Shown one piece after another: positions 56,399 to 64,000 of a DNA stretch of 64,000 bases. Each line of letters starts with the position of its first letter. Position 1 is the first letter of the stretch. The notes beneath the pieces were generated by a model. That model was not told the origin of the DNA and searched no databases. It saw only the letters and a program-made list of their open reading frames with translations. Origin of the DNA: JADJSS01 sp964490845 (GTDB lineage: Bacteria; Bacteroidota; Bacteroidia; Chitinophagales; JADIYW01); the NCBI GenBank assembly GCA_964490845.1, contig CAZBED010000003.1, positions 1 to 64,000 of the forward strand, given 5' to 3'. The position numbers were made by a program, and so were the translations under genes.

Positions 56399-57191
56399 TA
56401 TCAATTACCAAACAGTTACCAGACGAGAACTTGTAGTAATTTCCGTTCACTTCCTGAAAAAACTCAATACCAATACAATTTACAACGGAAATATCCGATG
56501 TCATCACTGTACCTACTGGCAAGGATGCCTCAATTGTTTCACCAGCATAAGCAGCATTCAATGGTGTATAGGCTCCAAAAGCAGAAGAACTCAATTCATT
56601 CAAATCTGGATTCATTGCCTCATACGTGCCTGTCGCATCATTGAAAGCAAAATCCGATACAACACCAATCGCATTGATAAAGCGAAAGTGCGTTGCACCT
56701 GCAGGAGCATTAATTGAGTTCGTTGGGTTGACTGCCAAAGTAGTTAATGTACTTGTTAGCCGGTCAACAGAACTTGTTAATGAATAAGGCACATACACCA
56801 CACTTGGGAAAGACACATTTTTATCAAATCCAAATCCATACAGATAGGTGCGTTGTGTGCTGATTTCCACCTTACGGACACCTCTTGCTTCTGTCCCATC
56901 TTCCAGGTTGATTTTCTTCATTATAGAAGTCAACCGACCGGTACATTGTGGGTCTGTCATACCTTTTAGCACCTCTGACAATGCCACCCTTAAAGATTTA
57001 CCTGCTTTAGCACATCCGCCAAACTCATTCATGTTTTCGCGAGTTCGTTCAAATTCAGGTGCTGTTTTAACCTGTGTATCGGTAGGACCGCCAACCATGC
57101 CGGCGAAATATCCCTGTTGCCCTTTGATTTTAAAATGTCTTATGTCGCCGATAGTTCCGACATATTTTAACGGGCCTTTTTGTTTTGCCAT
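56388..57191 (-). CDS. Bacteroidota conserved hypothetical protein (MAK..G....GTIG family)
   Basis: 267 residues. N-terminus 'MAKQKGPLKYVGTIGDIRHF', 'VKTAPEFERTRENMNEFGGC' and 'AKAGKSLRVAL' match a family that I know only as hypothetical in Flavobacteriia and relatives. C-terminal part looks beta-rich. No signal peptide. Followed by two HU-arm micro-ORFs. Confidence 0.75.
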   Translation of the reverse strand: MAKQKGPLKYVGTIGDIRHFKIKGQQGYFAGMVGGPTDTQVKTAPEFERTRENMNEFGGCAKAGKSLRVALSEVLKGMTDPQCTGRLTSIMKKINLEDGTEARGVRKVEISTQRTYLYGFGFDKNVSFPSVVYVPYSLTSSVDRLTSTLTTLAVNPTNSINAPAGATHFRFINAIGVVSDFAFNDATGTYEAMNPDLNELSSSAFGAYTPLNAAYAGETIEASLPVGTVMTSDISVVNCIGIEFFQEVNGNYYKFSSGNCLVIDNVY

Positions 57192-57283
57192 GAGAATTAA
57201 TTTTTACTTTTTAAAAATATTTAATATCATTGTAAAAATATTATCTAATTAATTGATTAGCAAATAATTAAAAAAGCAAAGAG

Positions 57284-57775
57284 ATGTATTTTGAGGCAAA
57301 GAAACCAATTAGGATATATACACACCATAAAATCAAATTTGTTGTGGATGGTGACGGTGTTATCGTGTATAATATTTTCAATAAAAGAGAAACTGAAATC
57401 CGGTTATTGGGTATTGATGCACCGGAAATAAAAGACTGCAAAAAACTTAGACAAGATGAAAGAGAGCTTCATATACCAGGTCATTTGTTAATCGAGTTAG
57501 GCCATATGTCTAAAAACTATTTACATAATTTATTACCCAAAGATGCTGATATTACTTTCATCACTGAAATAGATAATGAGATAGATCCAATTGGGAGAAC
57601 GCTTGCATATCTAATAAATAATGAAGGAATCTGTATTAATGAGAAGTTGATACTTGATGGTTATGCAAAACCATATACAAAATACTATTGCAGCAAATTA
57701 GAAACTTATCAGAAATTAAACTTTACTGCAATGCACCAAAAGCAAGGACTTTACTCTGTTTTGCACAATTTTTGA
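57284..57775 (+). CDS. Staphylococcal-nuclease-like (SNase) protein
   Basis: 163 residues: 'KFVVDGDGVIVYN', 'EIRLLGIDAPEIKDC' (conserved R..GID.PE), 'IDPIGRTLAYLINNEGICIN' (GR) and 'LILDGYAKPY'. These are the Ca-dependent SNase motifs. No signal peptide seen, unlike secreted thermonucleases. Probably mobile-element cargo. Confidence 0.88.
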   Translation: MYFEAKKPIRIYTHHKIKFVVDGDGVIVYNIFNKRETEIRLLGIDAPEIKDCKKLRQDERELHIPGHLLIELGHMSKNYLHNLLPKDADITFITEIDNEIDPIGRTLAYLINNEGICINEKLILDGYAKPYTKYYCSKLETYQKLNFTAMHQKQGLYSVLHNF

Positions 57776-57806
57776 AATGTTTACCCTATGTTTACCCCAA
57801 AATGAA

Positions 57807-57841
57807 AATAGCGGCTTAAATCATTGATTTTCACCGCTATT
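57807..57841 (+). terminator. Hairpin after the SNase gene
   Basis: Stem AATAGCGG/CCGCTATT (57807-57814/57834-57841), 19-base loop, no strong T run. The rest of the 353-bp spacer to the integrase (57776-58128) shows only a short 'cccc-attt-gggg' palindrome near 58063-58075; the attachment site may be here but I cannot define it. Confidence 0.5.
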
Positions 57842-58128
57842 ATAAAATAATTTGTGGTCCCGCATGGAGCGGACTATATTTTACAAAAACTCCTAAGCCA
57901 AATATAATTGGTAATAAAAATTCTAATAGCAAATCTTTCAGATTGTTATTTTTTGACAGATTTTATTCCTACCTGTTAAATTCTATCCAACATTTTTCTA
58001 CGAAAAACCTACGAAACCCATTTTTTAACATTTTTTCCTCTGAATATACCATACATGGTGGGAACCGACTACCCCATTTGGGGATATAGTACCATAGGGT
58101 TTACTCAATTTAAATTAAAAACAGATTT

Positions 58129-59442
58129 ATGTTCAAAATTAGCTTTTTTCGTGACAAAACTTACATTAACGGTGTTGATTTTACATTAATTTCCAAATTA
58201 ATAAAAGAAGGTAAGAATATTGATAAGTATTATAACGAAAATGAGACATCCATATATGTGGGTCTAACCGTTCGTGGTAAATACATCAAAATCAGAACTA
58301 ATGTCAAAGTCATTCCAAAGCTATGGGATGCAGGGAAAGTACAAAGGGTGAAAAGACAGCATCCACTATCTCTTGAAATAAACATGCGGTTAACTCAACT
58401 AGAGGCGACCATAGAAAAAGAACTTTTGCTTCTATCTATGAAAGATCCAGAATATTCCGTAACAGAAGTAAAAGAAATCATCTTTAAGATTATAAATGGA
58501 ACTAACTCAAAAGTAGTCAAGGACTTTTGGGAAGTATGGGCAATTTACAAAGAAGAACAAGCAAAAATCTTGAAAGGTAGTACCATAAAAAAGATGCAAA
58601 CCTTTGAAAGGCATTTAAAAGCCTTTGAGAAAAAGCAGCATATAATATCATTCAGCAAAATAGATTTATCATTTGATGTTGATTTCTATTACTATTTAAC
58701 AAATGACTTAGGACTATTAAATAACTCTGTAACCAAGTTATATGCTTCATTAAAAGCTTTTATGAAGTGGTCTATGATTAGAGAATATCATCAAAATACC
58801 AAATTTGAACTTTTTAAGCACAGTTGGGATAAAACAGATGTTTTAGCATTAACAGAAACAGAATTAAAATCCTTAGAAGAAGTTGATTTAAGTTGTAATA
58901 AAAAACTTGATAAAGTACGTGATATATTTTTGTTCAGTTGTTATACCGGAGCTAGGTATTCCGATTTACAAAATCTTCGTATTGGCGATATTCAATATGA
59001 TGGTAATAATACTATATGGAGCTTATATCAGATTAAATCAAATAAGACTGATAAGGTAACAATTCCAATTTCAAAACAGGCTCAACAAATTGTTCAGAAA
59101 TATTTGGATAAAAATTTACCAATTGAATCCTACCTATTACCTATCTATTCAAATCAAAAAATGAATGCTTATATAAAAGAAGTATGTAAAAAGGCAGGAA
59201 TAAACAGCATAATTAAAAAGAATAGGTATTCTGGCAAACGGAGGATTGATATCATGAAACCAAAATACGATTTCATAACGATGCATACTGGCAGAAAAAC
59301 GTTTGTAACATTAAGCTTATTAAGAGGAATGCAAAGCGATATTATCAGGCGCATTACAAATCACAGTGACTATAGGACTATGCTTATATATGCCGACTTA
59401 AACAAACAATCAGTAATAAATGAATTTAATAAATTTTGGTAA
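58129..59442 (+). CDS. Tyrosine site-specific integrase
   Basis: 437 residues: Arm-type and SAM-like N-terminal domains, then the catalytic domain with 'CYTGARYSDLQNLRIGDI' (Arg I), 'MHTGRKTFVTLSLLRG' (H-x-x-R), 'ITNHSDYRTMLIYADLNKQS' (His and nucleophile Tyr). Belongs with integrases of Bacteroidota conjugative or mobilisable elements. All catalytic residues present, so likely active. Confidence 0.95.
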   Translation: MFKISFFRDKTYINGVDFTLISKLIKEGKNIDKYYNENETSIYVGLTVRGKYIKIRTNVKVIPKLWDAGKVQRVKRQHPLSLEINMRLTQLEATIEKELLLLSMKDPEYSVTEVKEIIFKIINGTNSKVVKDFWEVWAIYKEEQAKILKGSTIKKMQTFERHLKAFEKKQHIISFSKIDLSFDVDFYYYLTNDLGLLNNSVTKLYASLKAFMKWSMIREYHQNTKFELFKHSWDKTDVLALTETELKSLEEVDLSCNKKLDKVRDIFLFSCYTGARYSDLQNLRIGDIQYDGNNTIWSLYQIKSNKTDKVTIPISKQAQQIVQKYLDKNLPIESYLLPIYSNQKMNAYIKEVCKKAGINSIIKKNRYSGKRRIDIMKPKYDFITMHTGRKTFVTLSLLRGMQSDIIRRITNHSDYRTMLIYADLNKQSVINEFNKFW

Positions 59443-59461
59443 ATCTTTAAAACAAACAATC

Positions 59462-60337
59462 ATGACAAAATCGCAATTTCAAAACGAATTTTTAAATCCA
59501 TTAGTGGAGAATTTTTTTTCCAAACTAATTGACTTCTTAGGAATATCTGCAATAGATTTCTTCCGTCAAAATGAGCCGTATTTCAAAGAATTCGTGTTTC
59601 GTAAACTACCAAAGTATGGTAAAGAAATGCAGAGTTTAGAAATACAGAGAGAGTTTGTTAAGTACTACTTTGGCAACAACCCTAAATATGATTTATTTAA
59701 GCCCAAAATAAGATTTGAAAAAGAGAAGTTATGTTATCTTATACCAACAGCTAAGAATAAAGAAGACAACGACAGAATGACTAAAGAAATAGAAACATTC
59801 TATATGTTTAAAAAAATGGTAGATGACAACGATATAAGTAATGTAACTATAGAAATTAGAAAAAAAATAAAAGAAATTAGAGCAAATGTTAAAACAATCC
59901 CTAAAAACACAAATTCTGATTTGAAGATTTCCCTTGATGCCCGTTTCTTTCTAAAAGACATTTTAGATTTATATTATAATCTTCTACATTTTTTTTATGG
60001 CAAAATGACAAATAATGATGAAAAACAACCTATGGATTCTGATTTATTATCTTATATGCAAAATGAAAAACAAAATTTTGAGTATATGAATAAGCGAAGA
60101 AACAAAAGGAAGAAACAAATAGCAGAAGTGTTTGATAATTATTTTAAACCTCAAAATAATTCTAAAATAGAAAAGTATAATGATATATATGCAGAACTAG
60201 GTTGGGGAATAACAGAAGAAGAATATGAACAAATAGAGAAAACTATTTCAAGTGACCTTCGTGATTATCTTGGTTATAAGATTGTAAAAGAAAGATATTA
60301 TGATTCTGTTCAAAAGAACAGGAAAGATGATGACTAG
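59462..60337 (+). CDS. Hypothetical protein downstream of integrase
   Basis: About 291 residues from ATG 59462; the frame opens at 59420 but that would overlap the integrase. Helical, highly charged ('MNKRRNKRKKQIAEVFDNYF'), no family recognised; size and place resemble RteC-like regulatory proteins of Bacteroidota elements, but I see no decisive motif. Confidence 0.7.
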   Translation: MTKSQFQNEFLNPLVENFFSKLIDFLGISAIDFFRQNEPYFKEFVFRKLPKYGKEMQSLEIQREFVKYYFGNNPKYDLFKPKIRFEKEKLCYLIPTAKNKEDNDRMTKEIETFYMFKKMVDDNDISNVTIEIRKKIKEIRANVKTIPKNTNSDLKISLDARFFLKDILDLYYNLLHFFYGKMTNNDEKQPMDSDLLSYMQNEKQNFEYMNKRRNKRKKQIAEVFDNYFKPQNNSKIEKYNDIYAELGWGITEEEYEQIEKTISSDLRDYLGYKIVKERYYDSVQKNRKDDD

Positions 60338-60364
60338 TCTTTAGAATTTGTAGTAAAAACAATG

Positions 60365-60408
60365 TTAGCCTTATAAGATTATACAATATCTTATAAGGCT
60401 AATTTCTT
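60365..60408 (+). terminator. Terminator after integrase operon
   Basis: Perfect 15-bp stem TTAGCCTTATAAGAT/ATCTTATAAGGCTAA (60365-60379/60388-60402), eight-base loop, then T-rich tail. Confidence 0.88.
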
Positions 60409-60517
60409 TATAAATAATTTGTTGTGTTTCCCGACAAAATAGTTTTCGTTTTAGTGTGTCTTGTCTCCTCCGACTAAATAACATTGTTGAATCTTTGTTT
60501 TCACTAATATCTCAAAA

Positions 60518-60793
60518 ATGCCAACAAACAGCGTACAAATAGAAATCAAATTATCAGAACAAGATTTGCATAGGATTTCAGAAAGTGTTACAAAAATGCT
60601 TGAACCATTATTCCTCAAACTGCAAAAGGAAAATGACGACGAGTTACTGGATATAAAGACCGTATGCAAACTCAAACGAAAGAGTAGGCAGACCATTTAT
60701 ACTTATATCAAAAATGAAGTTCGACCATTTGATAAACCTGTACGTATTGGACGATCTATATTTTTCAAAAAATCCGACTTAATCAACTTTTAA
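60518..60793 (+). CDS. HTH excisionase/regulator-like protein
   Basis: 91 residues: N-terminal 'VQIEIKLSEQDLHRISESVT', then 'LLDIKTVCKLKRKSRQTIYT' and 'PVRIGRSIFFKKSDLINF', an HTH_17 excisionase fold. Starts the primase-helicase operon; 9 bp to next gene. Confidence 0.88.
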   Translation: MPTNSVQIEIKLSEQDLHRISESVTKMLEPLFLKLQKENDDELLDIKTVCKLKRKSRQTIYTYIKNEVRPFDKPVRIGRSIFFKKSDLINF

Positions 60794-60802
60794 TACAATT
60801 AT

Positions 60803-61420
60803 ATGCAAACACTTGAATTAATCAATTGTGGAGGAATTCCATATCTGGAAGCAGCGGAGAAACAAATTATCAATCCATTGGAAAGAAACATCTCTTCTTT
60901 CTTACCGCCAATCATGAATACCACTCCGTATCAGGTTGTGAGTTTACAAGAAACCGCAAAGTTCATTATAGAAGAACCTTACCTAAAGAAAGCTACACAG
61001 ATTTATAGGGATTTGCCGGATGAGAAAAAAGATAGATTCAAGAAATATAAATTTCCTTATGTTCTTTTTCAGGGAATCTTTACAAAAAGACAAAATGACG
61101 CATTGATAAGACCCTCTAATTTGATTGTTCTTGATATAGACAAATTAGGTGGTGCGGAGTGCATGAAAGAACAAATAGCACAAAATCCTATTCTTAGCAA
61201 AATTGTAGTTATGGCATTCGTATCACCAAGTAATTATGGACTGAAAGTCGTAATTAAAAATCCTTTTGGTCTTCGATATCATGAACAACTCTATAATGAA
61301 GTAGGACGATTCTTGCTTGATACAACATTGAATTCAACTGAACTTTTAGATACAAGCTGTGTGGACGTCAGCAGAGCTTGTTTCTTGTGTTCAGATAAGA
61401 ATATTTTTATTAATTTTTAA
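60803..61420 (+). CDS. BT4734/VirE-N-like protein (primase-associated)
   Basis: 205 residues with 'FKKYKFPYVLFQGIFTKRQN', 'LIVLDIDKLGG', 'VVMAFVSPSNYGLKVVIK' and 'VDVSRACFLCSD': the order of the BT4734-like domain, an archaeo-eukaryotic-primase-related module. 11 bp before the VirE helicase-like gene. Function in element replication is inferred from family. Confidence 0.87.
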   Translation: MQTLELINCGGIPYLEAAEKQIINPLERNISSFLPPIMNTTPYQVVSLQETAKFIIEEPYLKKATQIYRDLPDEKKDRFKKYKFPYVLFQGIFTKRQNDALIRPSNLIVLDIDKLGGAECMKEQIAQNPILSKIVVMAFVSPSNYGLKVVIKNPFGLRYHEQLYNEVGRFLLDTTLNSTELLDTSCVDVSRACFLCSDKNIFINF

Positions 61421-61431
61421 ACTTTATTTTT

Positions 61432-62964
61432 ATGTCATTAAATTTTAAAGACGAATTGAATTTCGTCAACAATTATCATTCGCCCTCGAATGATTTCAAA
61501 CTCTTAAACCAGGCATGTTTTAAGATTGGTGTGTGTATCGCACAAAAAGAAATTGAGCATGATAGTGCTTTAGAGATGCTAAACAAAGCTATCAGAGACA
61601 ACCTAAAATTGCCACCCGACAAAATTCATAAGATTTTGAAAGACTGTATTTCAAGTGTTGAGCTAGGTATTGAAAAAGCTTATCCACCAAAACAATCTAA
61701 GAAAAAGGATCGCAATCTATTACTGGAAATCGAACAACATGTACTATCGAAGTATGATTTTAAGCGAAACATAATCAGCAATAGACTGGAGAAAGAAAAT
61801 GGAGAGGAACTCACGATAATTGAGACTGAAACTATCTATTGGGAGATTTGTCGTGATTATGGTGTTATAAATAAAAGCCTTTTTCATTCTCTACTTAATA
61901 GTAATCAGATTCCACCTTATAATCCAATAAAACAACATATCGAGAATAGTCATGAGAATTGTTTGATTTCTTCTGATACCCCGGAAATAAGAAAACTCAT
62001 TTCTGCAATCAAAACATCGGAAAGACAAACATTGGATTACAAGATTATGATTGTTATGAAATGGTTGGTAGGTTTAATTGCAAACTGCTTTTCTCCAAAA
62101 GAAACAAATTCTATTTTCCTGATATTATGTGGTAAGAAGAACACTGGGAAGACTGAATTTTTCAGAAGGTTATTACCAGAACCACTACGAAAATACATGG
62201 CGGAAACCAATTTTGACCAAGGCAAGGATTCTGAATTATTAATGGCACAGAAGCTTATATTATTAATCGATGAATTGCCTAACATGAACAGAAAAGACCA
62301 AAAAGCCATACGTGCATTGATAACCACAAAAATTATTTCACAACGAGTTCCGTATGACAGATATACTTCTGATCATGTTCGCATTGCTTCACTTTGTGCA
62401 ACAACTAATGATTTTGGCATCATTGATGACCCATATAATAACAGGCGGACAGCAGTAATTGAGGTGGAAGAAATTGATTTTGCCGTATACAACGATGTAA
62501 ATAAAGACAAGTTGTTGGCAGAAGCGTATTATCTGTACCTGAATAAATTTGACTGGTATATCAGCAAAAAGGATATGGAATTGTTTGATGCTAGCAATGT
62601 TTCATACGAAATCACCAAGCCGGAAAAAGAAGCGTTAAATGCACTCTACAGTGTACCGGAATCTAATCTTGATTACAATGTCAAAAAACTTACTTGCACA
62701 GAGATATCCAATGTTTTACTGGAAGAATATAAGATTAAGGTTCCTATTGTTTCCATTGGCAAAGCATTACGAGAGCTTGGATTTGTTTCACAACGCATAA
62801 GGCTACCACTTACAGATACCACAAAAACATCGCAACCACAAACAGTCTATTTTGTAGTACAGAACCCCAGAGATGTATCTTATTCTGATGATTCATTAGG
62901 TGTATGTCCACCAGTTTCATTAGCAGATGAATCAAAGATATTCATTGATATCAATGATGTATAA
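61432..62964 (+). CDS. VirE-family SF3-like ATPase
   Basis: 510 residues. About 205-360: Walker A 'LCGKKNTGKTEFFRRLLPEP', Walker B 'KLILLIDELPNM', and 'RIASLCATTNDFGIIDDPYN' with 'NNRRTAVIEV' (sensor and R finger), as in virulence-associated E proteins. N-terminal 200 residues hold primase C-terminal-like helices. Likely replicative helicase of the integrative element. Confidence 0.9.
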   Translation: MSLNFKDELNFVNNYHSPSNDFKLLNQACFKIGVCIAQKEIEHDSALEMLNKAIRDNLKLPPDKIHKILKDCISSVELGIEKAYPPKQSKKKDRNLLLEIEQHVLSKYDFKRNIISNRLEKENGEELTIIETETIYWEICRDYGVINKSLFHSLLNSNQIPPYNPIKQHIENSHENCLISSDTPEIRKLISAIKTSERQTLDYKIMIVMKWLVGLIANCFSPKETNSIFLILCGKKNTGKTEFFRRLLPEPLRKYMAETNFDQGKDSELLMAQKLILLIDELPNMNRKDQKAIRALITTKIISQRVPYDRYTSDHVRIASLCATTNDFGIIDDPYNNRRTAVIEVEEIDFAVYNDVNKDKLLAEAYYLYLNKFDWYISKKDMELFDASNVSYEITKPEKEALNALYSVPESNLDYNVKKLTCTEISNVLLEEYKIKVPIVSIGKALRELGFVSQRIRLPLTDTTKTSQPQTVYFVVQNPRDVSYSDDSLGVCPPVSLADESKIFIDINDV

Positions 62965-63223
62965 TCTTTGTTGTGCAGATTGTGCATGTGTGCAGATTAA
63001 GGGAGTAACTTTTTGTTATTCCCTTCTTCTTTTCTCTTATTATTTTACTCGGTTTTTATTATTATATAAATATGCACAACATGCACACAAATGAGAAAAT
63101 CCGACCGTAATCCAAACAGCGTTGTAACGGTCTTTTTATTTTTACAGATGGATGACACATACTACACACTTACAAAGAGCGTTGCAACGCTGTTAGCCAT
63201 ACTGATTAACTATCTTTTGATAT

Positions 63224-63529
63224 TTACCTTAATTTGCGAGTGCCTTTGGGCTTATTTGGTCTTTTATAAGTATCCTTTGGCTTATTCCGGTAGTCGTCTT
63301 TGTAGTCAAAGTCTAACAATTCAGAAGGGTGTTTTTCTAACGCATTTCCCAATGCAAGTAATGTGCTTGCAGTAACATTTACTTCTCCTCTCTCAATCCT
63401 GCCAACTTGATTAAATCCTACATCAGAAAAAGCGGAGACTTCTGCTTGGGACAAATTTAAATCTAATCTTATTTGCCTGATATGCTTCCCCAGAGCTTCC
63501 AAGTAATCTTTATTTTTAACATTAATCAC
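63224..63529 (-). CDS. XRE-family HTH regulator
   Basis: 101 residues: 'LGKHIRQIRLDLNLSQAEVS' and 'QVGRIERGEVNVTASTLLAL', full HTH_3 domain; basic tail ('TYKRPNKPKGTRKLR'). Probable repressor of the element. Stretch 62965-63223 shows no other gene; a plus-strand frame there is a shadow. Confidence 0.9.
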   Translation of the reverse strand: MINVKNKDYLEALGKHIRQIRLDLNLSQAEVSAFSDVGFNQVGRIERGEVNVTASTLLALGNALEKHPSELLDFDYKDDYRNKPKDTYKRPNKPKGTRKLR

Positions 63530-63572
63530 TTGATAAAAATGAGATAACTGAAAAAAATATAATGCCCCATAT

Positions 63573-64000
63573 ATGGTGTATGTTAATTATTTTACGATAT
63601 TTGTTATTGTGAATGATATACAGATAATCGGGGTTGATATAGCACCAAGCAAAAAATCTACTATCTATGATGGTAATTGCTATCTGTATATGTCTGCGGA
63701 TGAATTAAATAATTATCTTATCAGTCTCCAAAATGACAAATACAAAACAGTTCTTTTATGTTGGGATGCGCCACTAACTGGTCCTCAAACAACCACTAGG
63801 AACAATTATATCTTTCGGTCAGGAGATTTCACAAAAAGAATCATAGAGAAGGAATATTTTAATGTTCCCAAAGGTATTTCTGTTATGGGTTATGCTTCTT
63901 GTCCACATTGGACAATTACAAAATTCTTAACAGGATATCCGATAATTGGAGACTACTGTTTGAAAGAAAACTTACCATTCACTTTAGTTACCAATGAGGA
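63573..64000 (+). CDS. DUF429/RNase-H-fold-like protein, cut by window end
   Basis: Open from ATG 63573 (GTG 63609 gives the more family-like start) through the right edge. Reads 'IQIIGVDIAPSKKSTIYDGN' and 'YKTVLLCWDAPLTGPQTTTR', similar in layout to DUF429-like predicted nucleases (G-x-D at strand 1, then 'DAPLT'). Incomplete, so the call is tentative. Divergent from the XRE regulator. Confidence 0.6.
   Translation, partial: MVYVNYFTIFVIVNDIQIIGVDIAPSKKSTIYDGNCYLYMSADELNNYLISLQNDKYKTVLLCWDAPLTGPQTTTRNNYIFRSGDFTKRIIEKEYFNVPKGISVMGYASCPHWTITKFLTGYPIIGDYCLKENLPFTLVTNE

Noticed and set aside
63091..63375. 94-codon plus-strand frame
   Set aside because: Overlaps the HTH regulator on the other strand, which has a clear domain.

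Overview
The window reads as a chromosomal scaffold (with one N-gap, 2155-2254) from an uncultured member of the Bacteroidota, probably of the Chitinophagales/Saprospirales type. Evidence seen directly: a giant secreted adhesin built from DUF11, HYR-like and 'ICEG...GCDSI' repeats; promoters of the Bacteroidota form TTTG-N19/20-TAnnTTTG in front of both RNA genes; genes with weak or no Shine-Dalgarno sequence; and a PcrB/GGGPS-type prenyltransferase. The taxon below phylum is inference.

Layout. 1-11.8 kb: one giant minus-strand adhesin gene that runs off the left edge and across the gap. 12.4-19 kb: housekeeping genes (glyA, sugar nucleotidyltransferase, a DnaQ exonuclease with a GIY-YIG-like domain, PcrB-type synthase, rsgA, a small DEDDh exonuclease). 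19-24.3 kb: an AT-rich accessory pocket (AAA ATPase, PD-(D/E)XK protein, hypothetical, possible UDG-fold protein, WYL regulator, ORF6N protein) that also contains a decayed second copy of ORF6N and of the exonuclease 5' end. 24.3-41.2 kb: core genes (dtd, nrdB-nrdA, a sulfur-uptake cluster YeeE-YeeE-rhodanese, DUF1003, DUF1028, phosphodiesterase, MFS, miaA, cca, tsaC, a glycosyltransferase, dapD, two lipoproteins, tRNA-Lys). Within it, 30.84-31.11 kb carries a stand-alone RNA gene folding like a tRNA but with an about 87-nt variable region.

41.2-54 kb is accessory DNA directly downstream of tRNA-Lys: a decayed IS3-family element, then two divergent operons. The leftward one (47.47 to 42.34 kb) encodes an ECF-type transporter (S, T and a fused double ATPase) together with an uncharacterised 448-residue protein and an S-adenosylhomocysteine-hydrolase-like protein. 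The rightward one (47.7-54.0 kb) encodes two small proteins, a coiled-coil membrane protein, a VWA lipoprotein, a bifunctional penicillin-binding protein fused to a large polytopic membrane domain, and a further lipoprotein. I do not recognise either as a described system; they are my best candidates for undescribed biology.

54-64 kb: about 1 kb of gene-poor repeat-rich DNA, then genes of an integrative or mobilisable element: excisionase-like HTH proteins, a DUF6943-like protein, a Bacteroidota-specific hypothetical protein followed by two micro-ORFs carrying the HU-arm motif, a secreted-nuclease-like SNase protein, a tyrosine integrase, BT4734/VirE-type primase-helicase genes, an XRE regulator, and a truncated gene at the right edge. 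Protein family names are from recognition of motifs by eye; no search was run.
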